The notes: generated from the letters alone by a model not told the origin. Shown: positions 44,253 through 54,097, counted from the stretch's first letter. The stretch: 64,000 nt of DNA from an uncultured Thalassotalea sp. (GCA_947502355.1 CANMZP010000010.1:1-64000); one strand, 5' to 3'. Program-made: numbers and translations.

Positions 44253-44289
44253 GATGGTCGACAACAAGTTGACGGCCATCAGAATTTTT
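44253..44289 (+). terminator. Hairpin after gdhB
   Basis: GATGGTC (44253-44259) pairs with GGCCATC (44274-44280), inner CAAC/GTTG, then AGAATTTTT. It is 28 bp past the stop. Confidence 0.65.
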
Positions 44290-44344
44290 CGATATTTCGT
44301 GACTTAGCGTCAATAAATGATACCGAATATTAGGTAAATGTTAT

Positions 44345-44370
44345 AAACTCTCCGTTCAGGGGAGTTTTTT
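44345..44370 (+). terminator. Second terminator after gdhB
   Basis: AAACTCTCC (44345-44353) and GGGGAGTTT (44359-44367) with one wobble and a 5-base loop, followed by T. A tandem back-up to the hairpin at 44253. Confidence 0.8.
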
Positions 44371-44440
44371 GTATCTGATGCCTTATAAATGCATTTTTTA
44401 CCAAAAATTTATTCGCTGAATCCAACAATAATGAGACATC

Positions 44441-45451
44441 ATGCTTTATTCTATTGCTCGTAATTTTCTATTCAAATTCAGTGCTGAACAAGCACACGAC
44501 ATGACCATTTCAATGCTTAAATCGCCTGCTTCTTTAGCACTAAAAGGCTGTTTTGGCGCCAAAATAAAAGATAAACCCGTTGAAGTAATGGGGATCAAAT
44601 TTCCAAACCCGGTAGGGCTTGCTGCGGGCCTAGATAAAAATGGTGAATGTATTAATGCTTTTGGGGCAATGGGATTTGGTTTTGTTGAAGTGGGAACGGT
44701 AACGCCGAAACCACAACCGGGCAACCCAAAACCACGTATTTTCCGTATACCACAGGCTAACGCCATCATAAACCGTATGGGCTTTAATAACCGAGGTGTG
44801 GACTACTTGGTTAATCAGGCAAAAAGAGCCCATTTTAAAGGCGTTTTAGGGATCAATATTGGTAAAAATAAAGATACCCCAGAAGAAAATGCCAAAGACG
44901 ACTACATCATTTGTATGCGCAAGGTTTATCAATACGCCAGCTACATTGCCGTAAATATTTCTTCTCCAAATACCCCTGGCCTTCGCAACCTGCAATACGG
45001 TGAAGCCTTAAGTGAATTATTAAAGGCGCTTAAAGAAGAGCAGGCAACACTGGCTAAAGAATACGGTAAATATGTGCCATTAGCCGTTAAAATTGCTCCT
45101 GATTCAACCGAAGAAGAAATTAACGGTATTGCTCAATGTTTGCTTACCAACGAAATTGATGGCGTAATCGCAACCAATACAACGTTAGGCCGAGATGGGG
45201 TAGAGCACTTACAACATGGCGGCGAAGCGGGCGGACTGAGTGGTTTGCCAGTACAAGAGAAAAGCACCCAAGTAATTAAACTGCTAGCGAAAGCACTAGA
45301 CGGTAAAATGCCAATTATAGGTGTGGGTGGTATCAACTCGGCCCAATCGGCACAAGAAAAATTAGACGCTGGTGCCAGCCTAGTACAGCTTTACACGGGC
45401 TTTATTTATGAAGGTCCTGATTTAATCAAAGAAATCGTAGATTCAATTTAG
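44441..45451 (+). CDS. pyrD: Dihydroorotate dehydrogenase (quinone), class 2
   Basis: Membrane-associated FMN enzyme of pyrimidine synthesis. The N-terminal amphipathic helix ([20 protein letters not shown]) is typical of class 2. [53 protein letters not shown] and the catalytic Ser region [14 protein letters not shown] follow, then the FMN-binding IIGVGGINS and [12 protein letters not shown]. 336 aa. Confidence 0.97.
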   Translation: MLYSIARNFLFKFSAEQAHDMTISMLKSPASLALKGCFGAKIKDKPVEVMGIKFPNPVGLAAGLDKNGECINAFGAMGFGFVEVGTVTPKPQPGNPKPRIFRIPQANAIINRMGFNNRGVDYLVNQAKRAHFKGVLGINIGKNKDTPEENAKDDYIICMRKVYQYASYIAVNISSPNTPGLRNLQYGEALSELLKALKEEQATLAKEYGKYVPLAVKIAPDSTEEEINGIAQCLLTNEIDGVIATNTTLGRDGVEHLQHGGEAGGLSGLPVQEKSTQVIKLLAKALDGKMPIIGVGGINSAQSAQEKLDAGASLVQLYTGFIYEGPDLIKEIVDSI

Positions 45452-45875
45452 TCTCACGAAAAGCTTCAAAGGTAAATAATCACTCAGTCATTATTTACCT
45501 TGGCTAGTGGGGGAAACACATAAAAGTGCAACCATACTATTGTGTCATTCCCCTATATTATGCCTACTCTCAATAGCACAATACCTATTCAAGTTGTTAC
45601 CATTAGCCACGTGTATAAACCGCATGTTTGGGGCTTAGTCATGGTCACTCGTCATTTTATCCAATAAGCCTCAGCTAACCACATTGATATATAAACGATT
45701 TTTTAGTTGCGAAAACCAAGTGTGTATAAATGTATCTTTTCGTTAACCGCACAAATGAATGTTACGTGTTTAATGATTTGTTGTGCTATTAATTAAAGTG
45801 TTAATTGATAACCACTTATTGGTAAATCAAATATTCCACTATAGTTAATAAAAACCTAATTTTTGAGAGTGCGAA
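45452..45875. other. pyrD to phosphatase intergenic region (424 bp)
   Basis: A perfect 12-bp inverted repeat, AAGGTAAATAAT (45469-45480) and ATTATTTACCTT (45490-45501), lies 18 bp past pyrD without a T tract. The rest is AT-rich with no ORF or clear promoter. Confidence 0.5.
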
Positions 45876-47567
45876 ATGTTATTTAAACAAATATTATCTT
45901 TTTCTATGGCAGTGACTTCGGCATTGCTCTTCATCCCCGAAAGTGTTGCACAAAGTAAACCCAAATTAGTCTTACAAATCACTGTCGATCAACTTCGTGG
46001 TGATTTACCTTTTAAATATCAGGACCGATTTGGTGATAATGGTTTTAATTATCTACTTAAACAGGGTGCTGTTTATAGAGATGCGCATCACAGTCATGCT
46101 AATACAGAAACGATTGTTGGGCACGTAACACTGGCAACGGGCGCGTATCCATCAACGCATGGGCTAATCGCCAACTCATGGTATGACCGAGATTTGAAGC
46201 GAATCGTTTATAACATTGAAGATCCCGGTTATTCACTCTTATCGAAAAAAGCGGATGTCGATAAAGACACCGAAATTGACCCGACGCAAAAAGCAGCTAA
46301 AAATGATGGCCGATCACCGCTTGCCATAAAGTCGTCAACCATAAGCGACGAGGTATTATTGTCGTCTAACGGCAAAGCGAAAGTGTTTGGTGTATCCATA
46401 AAAGACCGTGGTGCGGTTTCTATGGCGGGGCATGGCGGCAAGGCTTTTTGGTTTTCAAAAGCAACAGGGGAGTTTGTCACCAGTGACTATTACTATAAAA
46501 GTTACCCTAAATGGGTTGTTAACTGGAATGATCAGAAGAAAGTAAATCAATATCGAAATACGCAGTGGCAACTGAGCCAAAAAGCAGGCGGTTATTTATA
46601 TAAAGATAACGATGATAACGCTTATGAAATGGACTTAGCTGGCTATGGGCGAACCTTTCCACATAATCTAGGGGATTCAAAATACTTCACCACCTTGGTA
46701 ACCGCAAACCCAGTAGGTGATGAACTCACCGCCGATTTCGCAAAGCAACTTATTGTCAATGAAGGTATTGGCAAGGACAGTATTACAGATTATTTGTCAG
46801 TGAGTTTTTCGGCTACCGATTATGTGGGTCACTTTTTTGGGACCGCCAGTTTGGAAATGGAAGACAATATGCTTCGTTTAGACAAAACCTTGGCCGATTT
46901 TTTAGGGTTCGTTGATAAAAAGGTGGGGCTGGATAACACCTTAATTGTCCTTTCGGCGGACCATGGTAGCCCTGATATTCCACCGTATCTGGACGAATTG
47001 CACTTGCAAGGCCATTACGTTGAACCGGTTGCATGGGATGAATTACCATACATCAAACATTTAAAGCAGACGATTGGTTTTAAAGGCAAGTTAATCGAGG
47101 CATTTAACGCACCTTATATTTATATCAATAACGATGCTGTGCAAGAGCAAGGTCTGAATGCCGATGATGTACAGGCTATGGTGGCAAAAACGCTAAGCCA
47201 ACATCCTTCCATTAAACAAGCAATTGATAGTAATGATATTATTCGTGGGCAGTTAGCAAAAGACCGGGTGTCTAAACTGGTTAGTCACAACTATTATCCT
47301 GGACGCTCTGGGGATATTTACCTTGTTTTTCATCCACAAAGTTTTATTAATAAACTTGAAGGCTTAACGGTTGCTTCTATGCATGGTTCGCCATGGCGTT
47401 ATGATACGTTTGTGCCAGTCATTTTTGCCGGGCAGGGCATCAAAGCGCAACATATTTTTAAGCCGATAGAAACGGTAGATATTGCCCCGACCATTGCGGC
47501 TTACCTGCAAATAAAAGCACCAAGTGCAACAAATGGCCGGGTGCTTAAAGAGGTGGTAAGCAAATAA
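45876..47567 (+). CDS. PafA-like alkaline phosphatase / phosphodiesterase-superfamily protein
   Basis: Periplasmic zinc hydrolase of the alkaline phosphatase superfamily. Signal peptide 1-25 (SMAVTSALLFIPESVAQ). ITVDQLRGD gives a metal Asp; the nucleophile is a Thr in HANTETIVGH (probably Thr79); GAYPSTHGLIANSWYDR and LSADHGSPDIP supply further metal ligands. 563 aa is close to PafA. Phosphomonoesterase use of organic phosphate is the likely role. It is convergent with the dipeptidase across a shared terminator. Confidence 0.88.
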   Translation: MLFKQILSFSMAVTSALLFIPESVAQSKPKLVLQITVDQLRGDLPFKYQDRFGDNGFNYLLKQGAVYRDAHHSHANTETIVGHVTLATGAYPSTHGLIANSWYDRDLKRIVYNIEDPGYSLLSKKADVDKDTEIDPTQKAAKNDGRSPLAIKSSTISDEVLLSSNGKAKVFGVSIKDRGAVSMAGHGGKAFWFSKATGEFVTSDYYYKSYPKWVVNWNDQKKVNQYRNTQWQLSQKAGGYLYKDNDDNAYEMDLAGYGRTFPHNLGDSKYFTTLVTANPVGDELTADFAKQLIVNEGIGKDSITDYLSVSFSATDYVGHFFGTASLEMEDNMLRLDKTLADFLGFVDKKVGLDNTLIVLSADHGSPDIPPYLDELHLQGHYVEPVAWDELPYIKHLKQTIGFKGKLIEAFNAPYIYINNDAVQEQGLNADDVQAMVAKTLSQHPSIKQAIDSNDIIRGQLAKDRVSKLVSHNYYPGRSGDIYLVFHPQSFINKLEGLTVASMHGSPWRYDTFVPVIFAGQGIKAQHIFKPIETVDIAPTIAAYLQIKAPSATNGRVLKEVVSK

Positions 47568-47670
47568 TTGGCAAAAGTGATTAGGCGGCTTATTTTGTAA
47601 GGATGCAATGAGCCGCTTAGAGCTCAATATTGAATTGGGATTTGAGAAATGCACTAAATTATAAATAGAA

Positions 47671-47718
47671 AATGCCTGAAGCAGGACCAGTTTACGGTCT
47701 GCTTCAGGCATTGATTTT
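47671..47718. terminator. Bidirectional terminator, phosphatase/dipeptidase
   Basis: AATGCCTGAAGCA (47671-47683) pairs perfectly with TGCTTCAGGCATT (47700-47712), with inner GACC/GGTC. T follows on the plus strand and a TTTTCTATTTA tail on the minus strand. It serves both convergent genes. Confidence 0.88.
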
Positions 47719-47756
47719 TGTGTTATTTATAATGGGTAAATCGGTTTTAAACCCTA

Positions 47757-49031
47757 TTAGACTTTGTTCTGCTGTGCAGCATATTCTTCAACTTGTTGCC
47801 ACACACGTAATACGTTTTTCGATAAGATTTTTTCGATATCTTGCTCTGAATACCCACGCTTTAGCAATCCATCAATTAAGTTGGGGTAACTGGCGACATC
47901 TTTTAAGCCAACAGGTAGGCTGTCTCCAACACCATCAAAGTCTGAGCCTACACCCACATGGTCAACGCCAATAAGCTTAATAACGTGGTCATAGTGATCT
48001 AACACATCATCCAATGTGGCAAAAACATAAGGGTTGTTTTTACGGTACTGCTCTCGAAATGATTTTGCTTGCTCACTATTGGCTTTGACATCTTGTGCTT
48101 CAAGAAACTCGGAAAATTTGGCTTTGGCTAAATCGCCATAATCTCTGGTTGCTTTTGAAATAAAGCTTGAACCAAAGTTAATTTGCACAACACCGCCATT
48201 TTTCGCTAATTGCTTTAACATGTCGTCACTCATGTTGCGCTCAAAACCAGGGGTAAAGTGACGCGCTGAAGAGTGTGAGGCAATTACCGGCACTTTAGAC
48301 AATTCCATAACCTGATAAAATGCCTCATCGGAGATATGTGAAACATCGACCATAACACCTAAGTTATTCATTTCTGTGATGAGTGTTTTACCAAAGTCGG
48401 TTAAACCTTTTGCAGGGCGTTCGGTATCATAAGACGAGTCTGAAATGTGATTCGCTTTTGAGTGTGTCAAAGTAATATAACGAATGCCACGCTCGTAAAA
48501 GTGTTTCAGATTATTTAAATCACTTTCAATCGGACTGCCGTTTTCCATGCCCAAAGGGAGTGAAATCAGACCTTGTGCAAATTGTTGTTTTACATCGGCA
48601 ACGCTTTTGGCTATGGCAAATTTTTCAGGAGCTTGTTTTACCATGGCTTCAACACCATCAATTAACTTATCTGCTAAGGCTTTACTGCCACCGGTTTTTT
48701 CTAACGAAGCCGGTATGTAAATGGACATAAATGGTGCATTAAGTCCACCAGAGACCGCTCTTGGATAATCGAAATCACCACCGTGAGTGGCATGACTTAC
48801 GTCTTCCCATTTACGTTCTAAACGGTATGGCACATCAATATGGCCATCTAAAATAATGTATTTTTTCGCAAGTGCTTGTCCGTTTAAGGTCTCAGAATGC
48901 TTAGCTTCCTGCCCCTGTTCTGGTTTGGCAGCATCTACCGTGGAGTGATTTGTTTGTTCATTACAAGCGGTTAAGCCAAGAGAAAATGCGCAGCAAATGC
49001 TGGCGGCAAGTAGTGTATTTCGAAATTTCAT
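47757..49031 (-). CDS. Membrane dipeptidase (peptidase M19), lipoprotein
   Basis: Renal-dipeptidase-like zinc enzyme cleaving dipeptides, anchored by lipid: lipobox LTAC with Cys23. ILDGHIDVPYRLER holds the HxD zinc motif, LPLGMENGSPIESDL the bridging Glu, and DVSHISDEAFYQVM and VIASHSSARHFTPGFERNMSD the other His ligands. IGVDHVGVGSDFDGVGDSLP is the C-terminal signature. 424 aa. It may form a unit with the upstream secreted protein (49177-49941), 145 bp away on the same strand. Confidence 0.92.
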   Translation of the reverse strand: MKFRNTLLAASICCAFSLGLTACNEQTNHSTVDAAKPEQGQEAKHSETLNGQALAKKYIILDGHIDVPYRLERKWEDVSHATHGGDFDYPRAVSGGLNAPFMSIYIPASLEKTGGSKALADKLIDGVEAMVKQAPEKFAIAKSVADVKQQFAQGLISLPLGMENGSPIESDLNNLKHFYERGIRYITLTHSKANHISDSSYDTERPAKGLTDFGKTLITEMNNLGVMVDVSHISDEAFYQVMELSKVPVIASHSSARHFTPGFERNMSDDMLKQLAKNGGVVQINFGSSFISKATRDYGDLAKAKFSEFLEAQDVKANSEQAKSFREQYRKNNPYVFATLDDVLDHYDHVIKLIGVDHVGVGSDFDGVGDSLPVGLKDVASYPNLIDGLLKRGYSEQDIEKILSKNVLRVWQQVEEYAAQQNKV

Positions 49032-49176
49032 GATGTTTTCTTATTTTTATTAACTGCAGATGTTTGTTAGTGAAAGGTTATTTATACATAGAATTGCGGT
49101 AAAGTCACAAGGTTTTTTATTTAATCGCCCTGTTGCTTGGCGCTTTTGGGGAAACACTTCCTTGTGATCCCTATCG

Positions 49177-49941
49177 TTATTCGCTCATCGACAGCTCAGG
49201 ACGATGTCTATAAATGGTATAATCGGTTGTTTTAAAACTTTTACCCCATTTTTTAAAGAAGGCTGATGCTTTTTCTTCACCGCCGTATTGCTTCGCAAAG
49301 TTTTCCATAAAGGACACTTTAGGTGGTTTCATCGCATCAAAGTTTTCAAAAGGAAACACAAGTGACAGAGCGCCTTCACCACCAACACGCCAACCCCACA
49401 TCCACAGGCGGTCCCATTTCATGGCTTTCGCTTCTTTTCCTATGGTTTTAATGCCGTCTTGTATATCTTTTGCATGCCCCATTCTGGGCGAGTAGGTTAC
49501 CACGCCATAGTATTTATGAGGTGGTGTATTTTCTGGCCAATGACTATTTTCAAAGTCTAGTTTAACCAAATGGTGCTTATAGCTGGCCACATATTTGCCG
49601 ACATTTTTTCGAAAGTGTTCACCTATTTTGTTCTTAGTTCCCCACTTTGAATAGTCATCAAAATCGCCCCAGCTCATACAACATGAACGCACAACATAAT
49701 GATTTAAATCATCGCCAACGGTGGGGGTGTATACATGCCATTGTCTTGGATCACCGTGCTTTTTCCTAAATTTTAAATGCTCAACAAACGCCGCTTCAAA
49801 TTTTTCTTGCTGACCATCTTTAGCAACCATAATCCAGTTATCAGCGATTGATTTTGGGTTCGACTCTTGTGCAAAAACCGGTGAAAGTAGCATTGCTAAG
49901 CTGAGCGATAAGCCCAGTCGTAGCCGTTTTAGTAACGTCAT
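49177..49941 (-). CDS. Secreted protein of unknown function
   Basis: 254 aa with a clear signal peptide (1-24, SLSLAMLLSPVFAQ) and an excellent GAGGAG ribosome binding site. The mature part seems to hold two similar alpha-beta units: WIMVAKDGQQEKFEAAFVEH near residue 36 and YYGVVTYSPRMGHAKDIQDG near 145. This layout is reminiscent of dimeric alpha-beta-barrel (EthD/NIPSNAP-like) proteins; that is inference. A VRSCCMSWGDFDDYSKW segment has adjacent Cys residues. It is unrelated in type to its neighbours. Confidence 0.75.
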   Translation of the reverse strand: MTLLKRLRLGLSLSLAMLLSPVFAQESNPKSIADNWIMVAKDGQQEKFEAAFVEHLKFRKKHGDPRQWHVYTPTVGDDLNHYVVRSCCMSWGDFDDYSKWGTKNKIGEHFRKNVGKYVASYKHHLVKLDFENSHWPENTPPHKYYGVVTYSPRMGHAKDIQDGIKTIGKEAKAMKWDRLWMWGWRVGGEGALSLVFPFENFDAMKPPKVSFMENFAKQYGGEEKASAFFKKWGKSFKTTDYTIYRHRPELSMSE

Positions 49942-50325
49942 TCTTTTAACTCCTCAGTAAGTGTAGTAATTCCCTACAACAGGTTTGTCAAAACAACAAA
50001 AATCTGAGACCGAAACAAAAGGAAGGCTCTGTAGGTGCATTTCATACTATTTCCTTGAAAACACCTGCAAATTGCTACAAAGCATAGCAAAAAAGAGCAA
50101 CTTTACCATTTATCGTGCTTTTTTCTTAGCGTTAACAACTCATGGCGATACCGTTAACTTGCCTTTTAGCTTGCCCAAATAGCCGGGAATTGTTAATTTA
50201 GCCCCCAATAAACAATGCTTCTTCAATTTGTCTTTGTTATTATTACTGTACAAATATACTACACCGTTTTAACACGATGTTGAAACGGCCATATCAAAAA
50301 CAACATATCAATTAGGAAGATTATC
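49942..50325. other. Divergent region between secreted protein and hydrolase (384 bp)
   Basis: Promoters for both flanking genes must lie here but none is clear by eye. A 65-codon open frame at 49985-50182 has no ribosome binding site or recognisable features and is not called. AGGAAG precedes the hydrolase ATG. Confidence 0.5.
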
Positions 50326-51543
50326 ATGTCGGTTTCTCAATCCAGGATCTCAAAGTGCGTTCATTTAAATGAACCCTCATTAATGCCAAGTCAGCCCTGG
50401 TGGTCAAACTTAAATGTAAATTTTAATAAAATTCCCGATGCTTTTAACCTGAGCGGAACCAGTAAGGTCATTGTTAATGTTCTGGCTGGGGTTGATATTT
50501 CTACCCGTTCTGTACTCGCGACTATGTTGGCCAGTAAAGCGTTAAAAGGGACCTTTACACCAGAGCTTATGAAGCAGGACATTGAACAAGGGAAAATGTA
50601 CCGCGAATTAGCTAATGGACATGATGTCAGTAAAATATTTGCCGAGCCACCAGTGGTTTCGGTTACCGAAACGTTATTGGAAACAGGCCATAGTGCACCA
50701 GAGGGTGCCATTTGCAAAAGCTTGAGCTTTGAAAGCCCCTTTGAACCACTAAACCCGGATTTGAGGGAACCCTATAGGGCAAATAAGCAAAACCTTAGCG
50801 CTAGAGCACAGTACTGGCGACACGATGCGCAAACGTCGAGGCCAACAATTTGTGCCATTCATGGCTTTTTATTAAGCGGTTATAATATAAATGCGTATTT
50901 GTTTGAAATGAAACGCTTTTTTGAGCAAGGCTATGATGTGCTGTTTTATACACTTCCGCACCATGGTATGCGACAAGAAGAAGGTTCATGGCGCAGTGGG
51001 CAAGGATACTTTGGTCATGGTATTTCTTGGCTAAATGAAACCGTATTGCATTCCATTTTTGATTTCAGAATATTTTTGAATTATCTAGAAGCGCAAGGCG
51101 TTGCGCAATATGGGGTAATGGGGGCCAGTCTCGGCGGCTATACTGCTTCTTTACTTGCGTGTGTTGAAAAACGATTGGCTTTTGTTATCCCCAATGTGCC
51201 TGTGGTGTCTATGGCTGACTTGTTTATGCAATGGAATCCGGCCAATAAAATGCTGCAAAAATCGTTGGTGTTGAGTAATACCTCGTTATATCAATTGCGA
51301 CATACGTTAGCCGTACATAGCCCTTTAACCTATAAGCCCGTAATTGATAAAGACCGAATGCTGATTATTGCTGCAGCAGCCGATCGCTGTGCACCACCAA
51401 ATCATGCAAGGCTGCTTTGGGATCATTGGCAACGACCGGAAATAAGCTGGATTGCCGGAAACCATATTTTGCATTATGAAAAGCGCCACTACCTAAAAGA
51501 CATTGATGCGCTATTTGCGCGTATCGATTTTTTACCAACATAA
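50326..51543 (+). CDS. Alpha/beta-hydrolase fold protein
   Basis: 405 aa, cytoplasmic, no signal. The oxyanion region CAIHGFLLSGYN (about 176-187), nucleophile elbow MGASLGGYTAS (Ser268), acid in AAADRCAPPNHARLLWDHW and His in AGNHILHYEKRHY make a complete triad. The first about 140 residues are an unusual extension without a recognised fold. LPHHGMRQEEGSWRSGQGYF is a conserved-looking strand-loop. Substrate is not evident. A hexanucleotide A/T repeat and fdhD follow. Confidence 0.8.
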   Translation: MSVSQSRISKCVHLNEPSLMPSQPWWSNLNVNFNKIPDAFNLSGTSKVIVNVLAGVDISTRSVLATMLASKALKGTFTPELMKQDIEQGKMYRELANGHDVSKIFAEPPVVSVTETLLETGHSAPEGAICKSLSFESPFEPLNPDLREPYRANKQNLSARAQYWRHDAQTSRPTICAIHGFLLSGYNINAYLFEMKRFFEQGYDVLFYTLPHHGMRQEEGSWRSGQGYFGHGISWLNETVLHSIFDFRIFLNYLEAQGVAQYGVMGASLGGYTASLLACVEKRLAFVIPNVPVVSMADLFMQWNPANKMLQKSLVLSNTSLYQLRHTLAVHSPLTYKPVIDKDRMLIIAAAADRCAPPNHARLLWDHWQRPEISWIAGNHILHYEKRHYLKDIDALFARIDFLPT

Positions 51544-51568
51544 TCATTTTAAATGGTTTGTTACCCGC

Positions 51569-51603
51569 AAAATAAAAATAAAAATAAAAATAAAAATAAA
51601 AAG
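51569..51603. repeat. (AAAAAT)n microsatellite
   Basis: About five and a half perfect AAAAAT units lie between the hydrolase stop and the fdhD start, ending 54 bp before the fdhD GTG. Copy-number change here would alter promoter or leader spacing in steps of 6 bp. Confidence 0.9.
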
Positions 51604-51656
51604 AGAAATAGTGAACGCTCATCCTAAATTGAAAGTAGTAAGCTAAGGAATATTCT

Positions 51657-52568
51657 GTGGGCAATACACCCAATAATGACAACACACTTCACGTTTCAAT
51701 TGATACCCACAGTGGTGTCAGCTCGGTAAACAAGATCAGATTTTCAAGGCAAGATGATAACGTTGCTAAGCAATTAAGCGTCGATATGGTATCGGTTGAG
51801 GAACCTTTGCAAATCAGCATTATTTGGCAAAATGAGGCCGGCGAAGAGCAAGAGAAAGACTTTATGGTTACCATGCGAACCCCTGGCGACGATCCACATT
51901 TAGCCATTGGTTTGCTAAACACTGAAGGCATTATTGCTTCAGCGAGTGATGTTGTTTTTGCCAAACATGTTGATAGCACAGATCAAGTTAAACAAAACTG
52001 GTTAGAAGTGAAATTAGCACCGGGTATTTCTCCCGATTGGCTACAGTATCAACGAAATATGGCGGTGCAATCGAGTTGTGGCATATGTGGTAAAACCTCA
52101 TTACAGGCAATTGAATTAAAATCTCCCCCTGTGTTAGATAAAAGTGGAAACTGGTTACCGGTTGAGACCGTTGTCGAGCTAAGTCATAAAATGCGTGCAC
52201 AGCAAGTACAGTTCCAACAAACTGGTGGCGTTCATGCCGTGGGCCTATTCAATAAACATGGCGAGTTACAGCTTATAAAAGAAGATGTCGGTCGTCATAA
52301 TGCCATGGATAAATTGATTGGCGCTAATTTGTTGAATAAGGCTGAAGGAAAGGGGCAAGAACGACAAAGCATTGTGGTACTAAGCGGACGTGTCAGTTTC
52401 GAGTTGGTGCAAAAAGCCTTAATGGCTGGGTTTGAAGTGATTGTAGCGGTAGGTGCGCCGTCTTCATTAGCCATTTCGGTGGCGCAGCGTTTTAATATTA
52501 CCCTCATTGGCTTTGTTTCCTGCAAAGGCTTTAATATTTACCACGGTGCTTTTCGTCTGCAAGACTAA
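51657..52568 (+). CDS. fdhD: Formate dehydrogenase accessory sulfurtransferase FdhD
   Basis: Transfers sulfur from IscS to the molybdenum cofactor of formate dehydrogenase. The catalytic CxxC is in SSCGICGKTSLQAIE; MRTPGDDPHLAIGLLNTEGII, VGRHNAMDKLIG, VVLSGRVSFELVQKALMAGF and VGAPSSLAISVAQRFNITLI match the family. 303 aa. The start is GTG at 51657 with TAAGGA six bases before. No formate dehydrogenase gene lies in the window. Confidence 0.93.
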   Translation: MGNTPNNDNTLHVSIDTHSGVSSVNKIRFSRQDDNVAKQLSVDMVSVEEPLQISIIWQNEAGEEQEKDFMVTMRTPGDDPHLAIGLLNTEGIIASASDVVFAKHVDSTDQVKQNWLEVKLAPGISPDWLQYQRNMAVQSSCGICGKTSLQAIELKSPPVLDKSGNWLPVETVVELSHKMRAQQVQFQQTGGVHAVGLFNKHGELQLIKEDVGRHNAMDKLIGANLLNKAEGKGQERQSIVVLSGRVSFELVQKALMAGFEVIVAVGAPSSLAISVAQRFNITLIGFVSCKGFNIYHGAFRLQD

Positions 52569-52648
52569 AATTAGCCACTGAATCTATGTTCTAGGCTTAT
52601 TGCTGCTTAATAATTTAACTGTTTGTTTATTCTTTTTTGAAATATTAT

Positions 52649-52675
52649 TTGGGGTCAACTTATGACCCCAATTTT
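52649..52675. terminator. Terminator between fdhD and the Omp85-type gene
   Basis: TTGGGGTCA (52649-52657) and TGACCCCAA (52663-52671), perfect 9-bp stem with 5-base loop, then TTTT. It lies between convergent genes and can serve fdhD, possibly both. Confidence 0.75.
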
Positions 52676-52685
52676 GTAGAGCGCT

Positions 52686-53978
52686 TTAGAAGGTATGGTT
52701 GAAGAACATTTGCATTTCGCCACCTTCTTCTGAGGCTGCCATATCCGCACGGATCACAAGACCACTCACCGATAAGCGAATACCTGCTCCCACTGTTGTT
52801 TTCATGGTGTGGTGTAAGTCACTGATGCTCCAGTTGTCGGCAACTGAGCCTATTTCTGCAAAACCCACCACCTGCCAGTATGGGATGTGTAACTGGTTAA
52901 TAAGGGGAATGTCCTTAAATGGGTCACTTGCTGGCGTGTAACGGTATTCGGCACTGTAGTTAATTGCTGAACGGTTATGGAAACGGTTCGTTGAGAAACC
53001 ACGTTGACGGTCAATACCACCTAAGGTTGAACCTTCAAACAAAGGGGCTCTGTGGTATACGCGTTCATTCCCTTCTTTATGGTAGGAATTCCACGTTGGC
53101 ACATCACTAGTCCAGAAGTTTAATGCTAATACACGTTGACGAGAGTTATCTGTGATCCCTAGGTCGATATACTTACTGTAATCAAGTTGAACCGATGTCC
53201 AAGTCGATGATTCATTGCTTGCTCCCCAGTCACGTGCGTAGGTAAGGGTGGTTTTGCTACCGTAAGTTGGGTTTACATACCAGTCGGTGTTATCGTACTC
53301 TAACTCAACTTTAACCCCAGACGTGGTATTATCGTAATCGTTGTTGAAATCATCTTCAAAATTTTGCTTACGATAAAATGGCTGAATGGCAATGGACGTA
53401 CGACCAGAAGTTAATGGATTAAATTCATCGCCACCGGCTTCATAGCCTTCAACAAGTAGACCATTTTGGGTTCTAAATTCATGAATCGCGTTATTTTTAG
53501 CGTGACCAATTGGCAAAATATACTTAAATTTAACGCGTAAAAAATTATCTCTACCGTTGGCCGTAATAAAGTTGTCTTCATCGGAGTCAATGGTACCGGC
53601 TTCTTCGTTTAAAAAGTCTGGGTTACCATTTTGGAAACTATCGATTTCACCCCAGTCCGATGCCATAAATTGCGCATCTACAAAGATGCGATCAAATGGT
53701 TTTAACTGAAAATCATTAAATGCACCAAAGGCCGAGTAGGTATCATTGGTTCCTGCAAAAATATTTAATAAGCTGGTCGCTTGCGGCTGAAAATAACCGG
53801 TGTTGGCATAAACAAGCGCAGCAGCTGTCCCTGTATTCTCATTATAAAAGCCATAGGGAATAAAAAGAGAGTGGCTAAAGTCTTTGTCATGATTATTTAT
53901 ATCACGAGTCAAGTTATTGGCAGATACAGCGCATGAGAGTGACGCTAATGATACGAAAAGAAGGGCTCGGGAAGACAA
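52686..53978 (-). CDS. Omp85/BamA-like outer-membrane barrel without POTRA domains
   Basis: 430 aa with signal peptide 1-20 (LLFVSLASLSCAVSA). The rest looks like a 16-strand barrel of the surface-antigen (D15) type. The loop motif GGIDRQRGFSTNRFHNRSAI resembles the lid-lock (V)RGF motif of Omp85 proteins; the end GEMQMFFNHTF has a terminal Phe for BAM insertion. The mature N-terminus goes straight into barrel strands (HSLFIPYGFYNENTGTAAAL), leaving no room for POTRA domains. Function unknown; no partner gene is adjacent. Confidence 0.75.
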   Translation of the reverse strand: MSSRALLFVSLASLSCAVSANNLTRDINNHDKDFSHSLFIPYGFYNENTGTAAALVYANTGYFQPQATSLLNIFAGTNDTYSAFGAFNDFQLKPFDRIFVDAQFMASDWGEIDSFQNGNPDFLNEEAGTIDSDEDNFITANGRDNFLRVKFKYILPIGHAKNNAIHEFRTQNGLLVEGYEAGGDEFNPLTSGRTSIAIQPFYRKQNFEDDFNNDYDNTTSGVKVELEYDNTDWYVNPTYGSKTTLTYARDWGASNESSTWTSVQLDYSKYIDLGITDNSRQRVLALNFWTSDVPTWNSYHKEGNERVYHRAPLFEGSTLGGIDRQRGFSTNRFHNRSAINYSAEYRYTPASDPFKDIPLINQLHIPYWQVVGFAEIGSVADNWSISDLHHTMKTTVGAGIRLSVSGLVIRADMAASEEGGEMQMFFNHTF

Positions 53979-54097
53979 TACATAAATCCTTATATCTATT
54001 AAGATACTTAAATTTTAAATATTTTATCGGTTTTTTGCTGTCAATAAGTGTAATTTGTTGTTCAAAAAGGCTTTTGATTGTGAGGTAAACGATACAG

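Noticed and set aside
45469-45501. Perfect 12-bp hairpin after pyrD as an intrinsic terminator
   Set aside because: No T tract follows on either strand close to the stem; kept only as an unexplained inverted repeat.
49105-49167. TCACAAGG/CCTTGTGA arms between the dipeptidase and secreted-protein genes as a terminator
   Set aside because: Arms are 47 bases apart and the T-rich part lies inside the loop, so it does not look like a rho-independent terminator.
49985-50182. 65-codon open frame in the divergent region before the hydrolase
   Set aside because: No ribosome binding site; low-quality composition; occupies expected promoter space.
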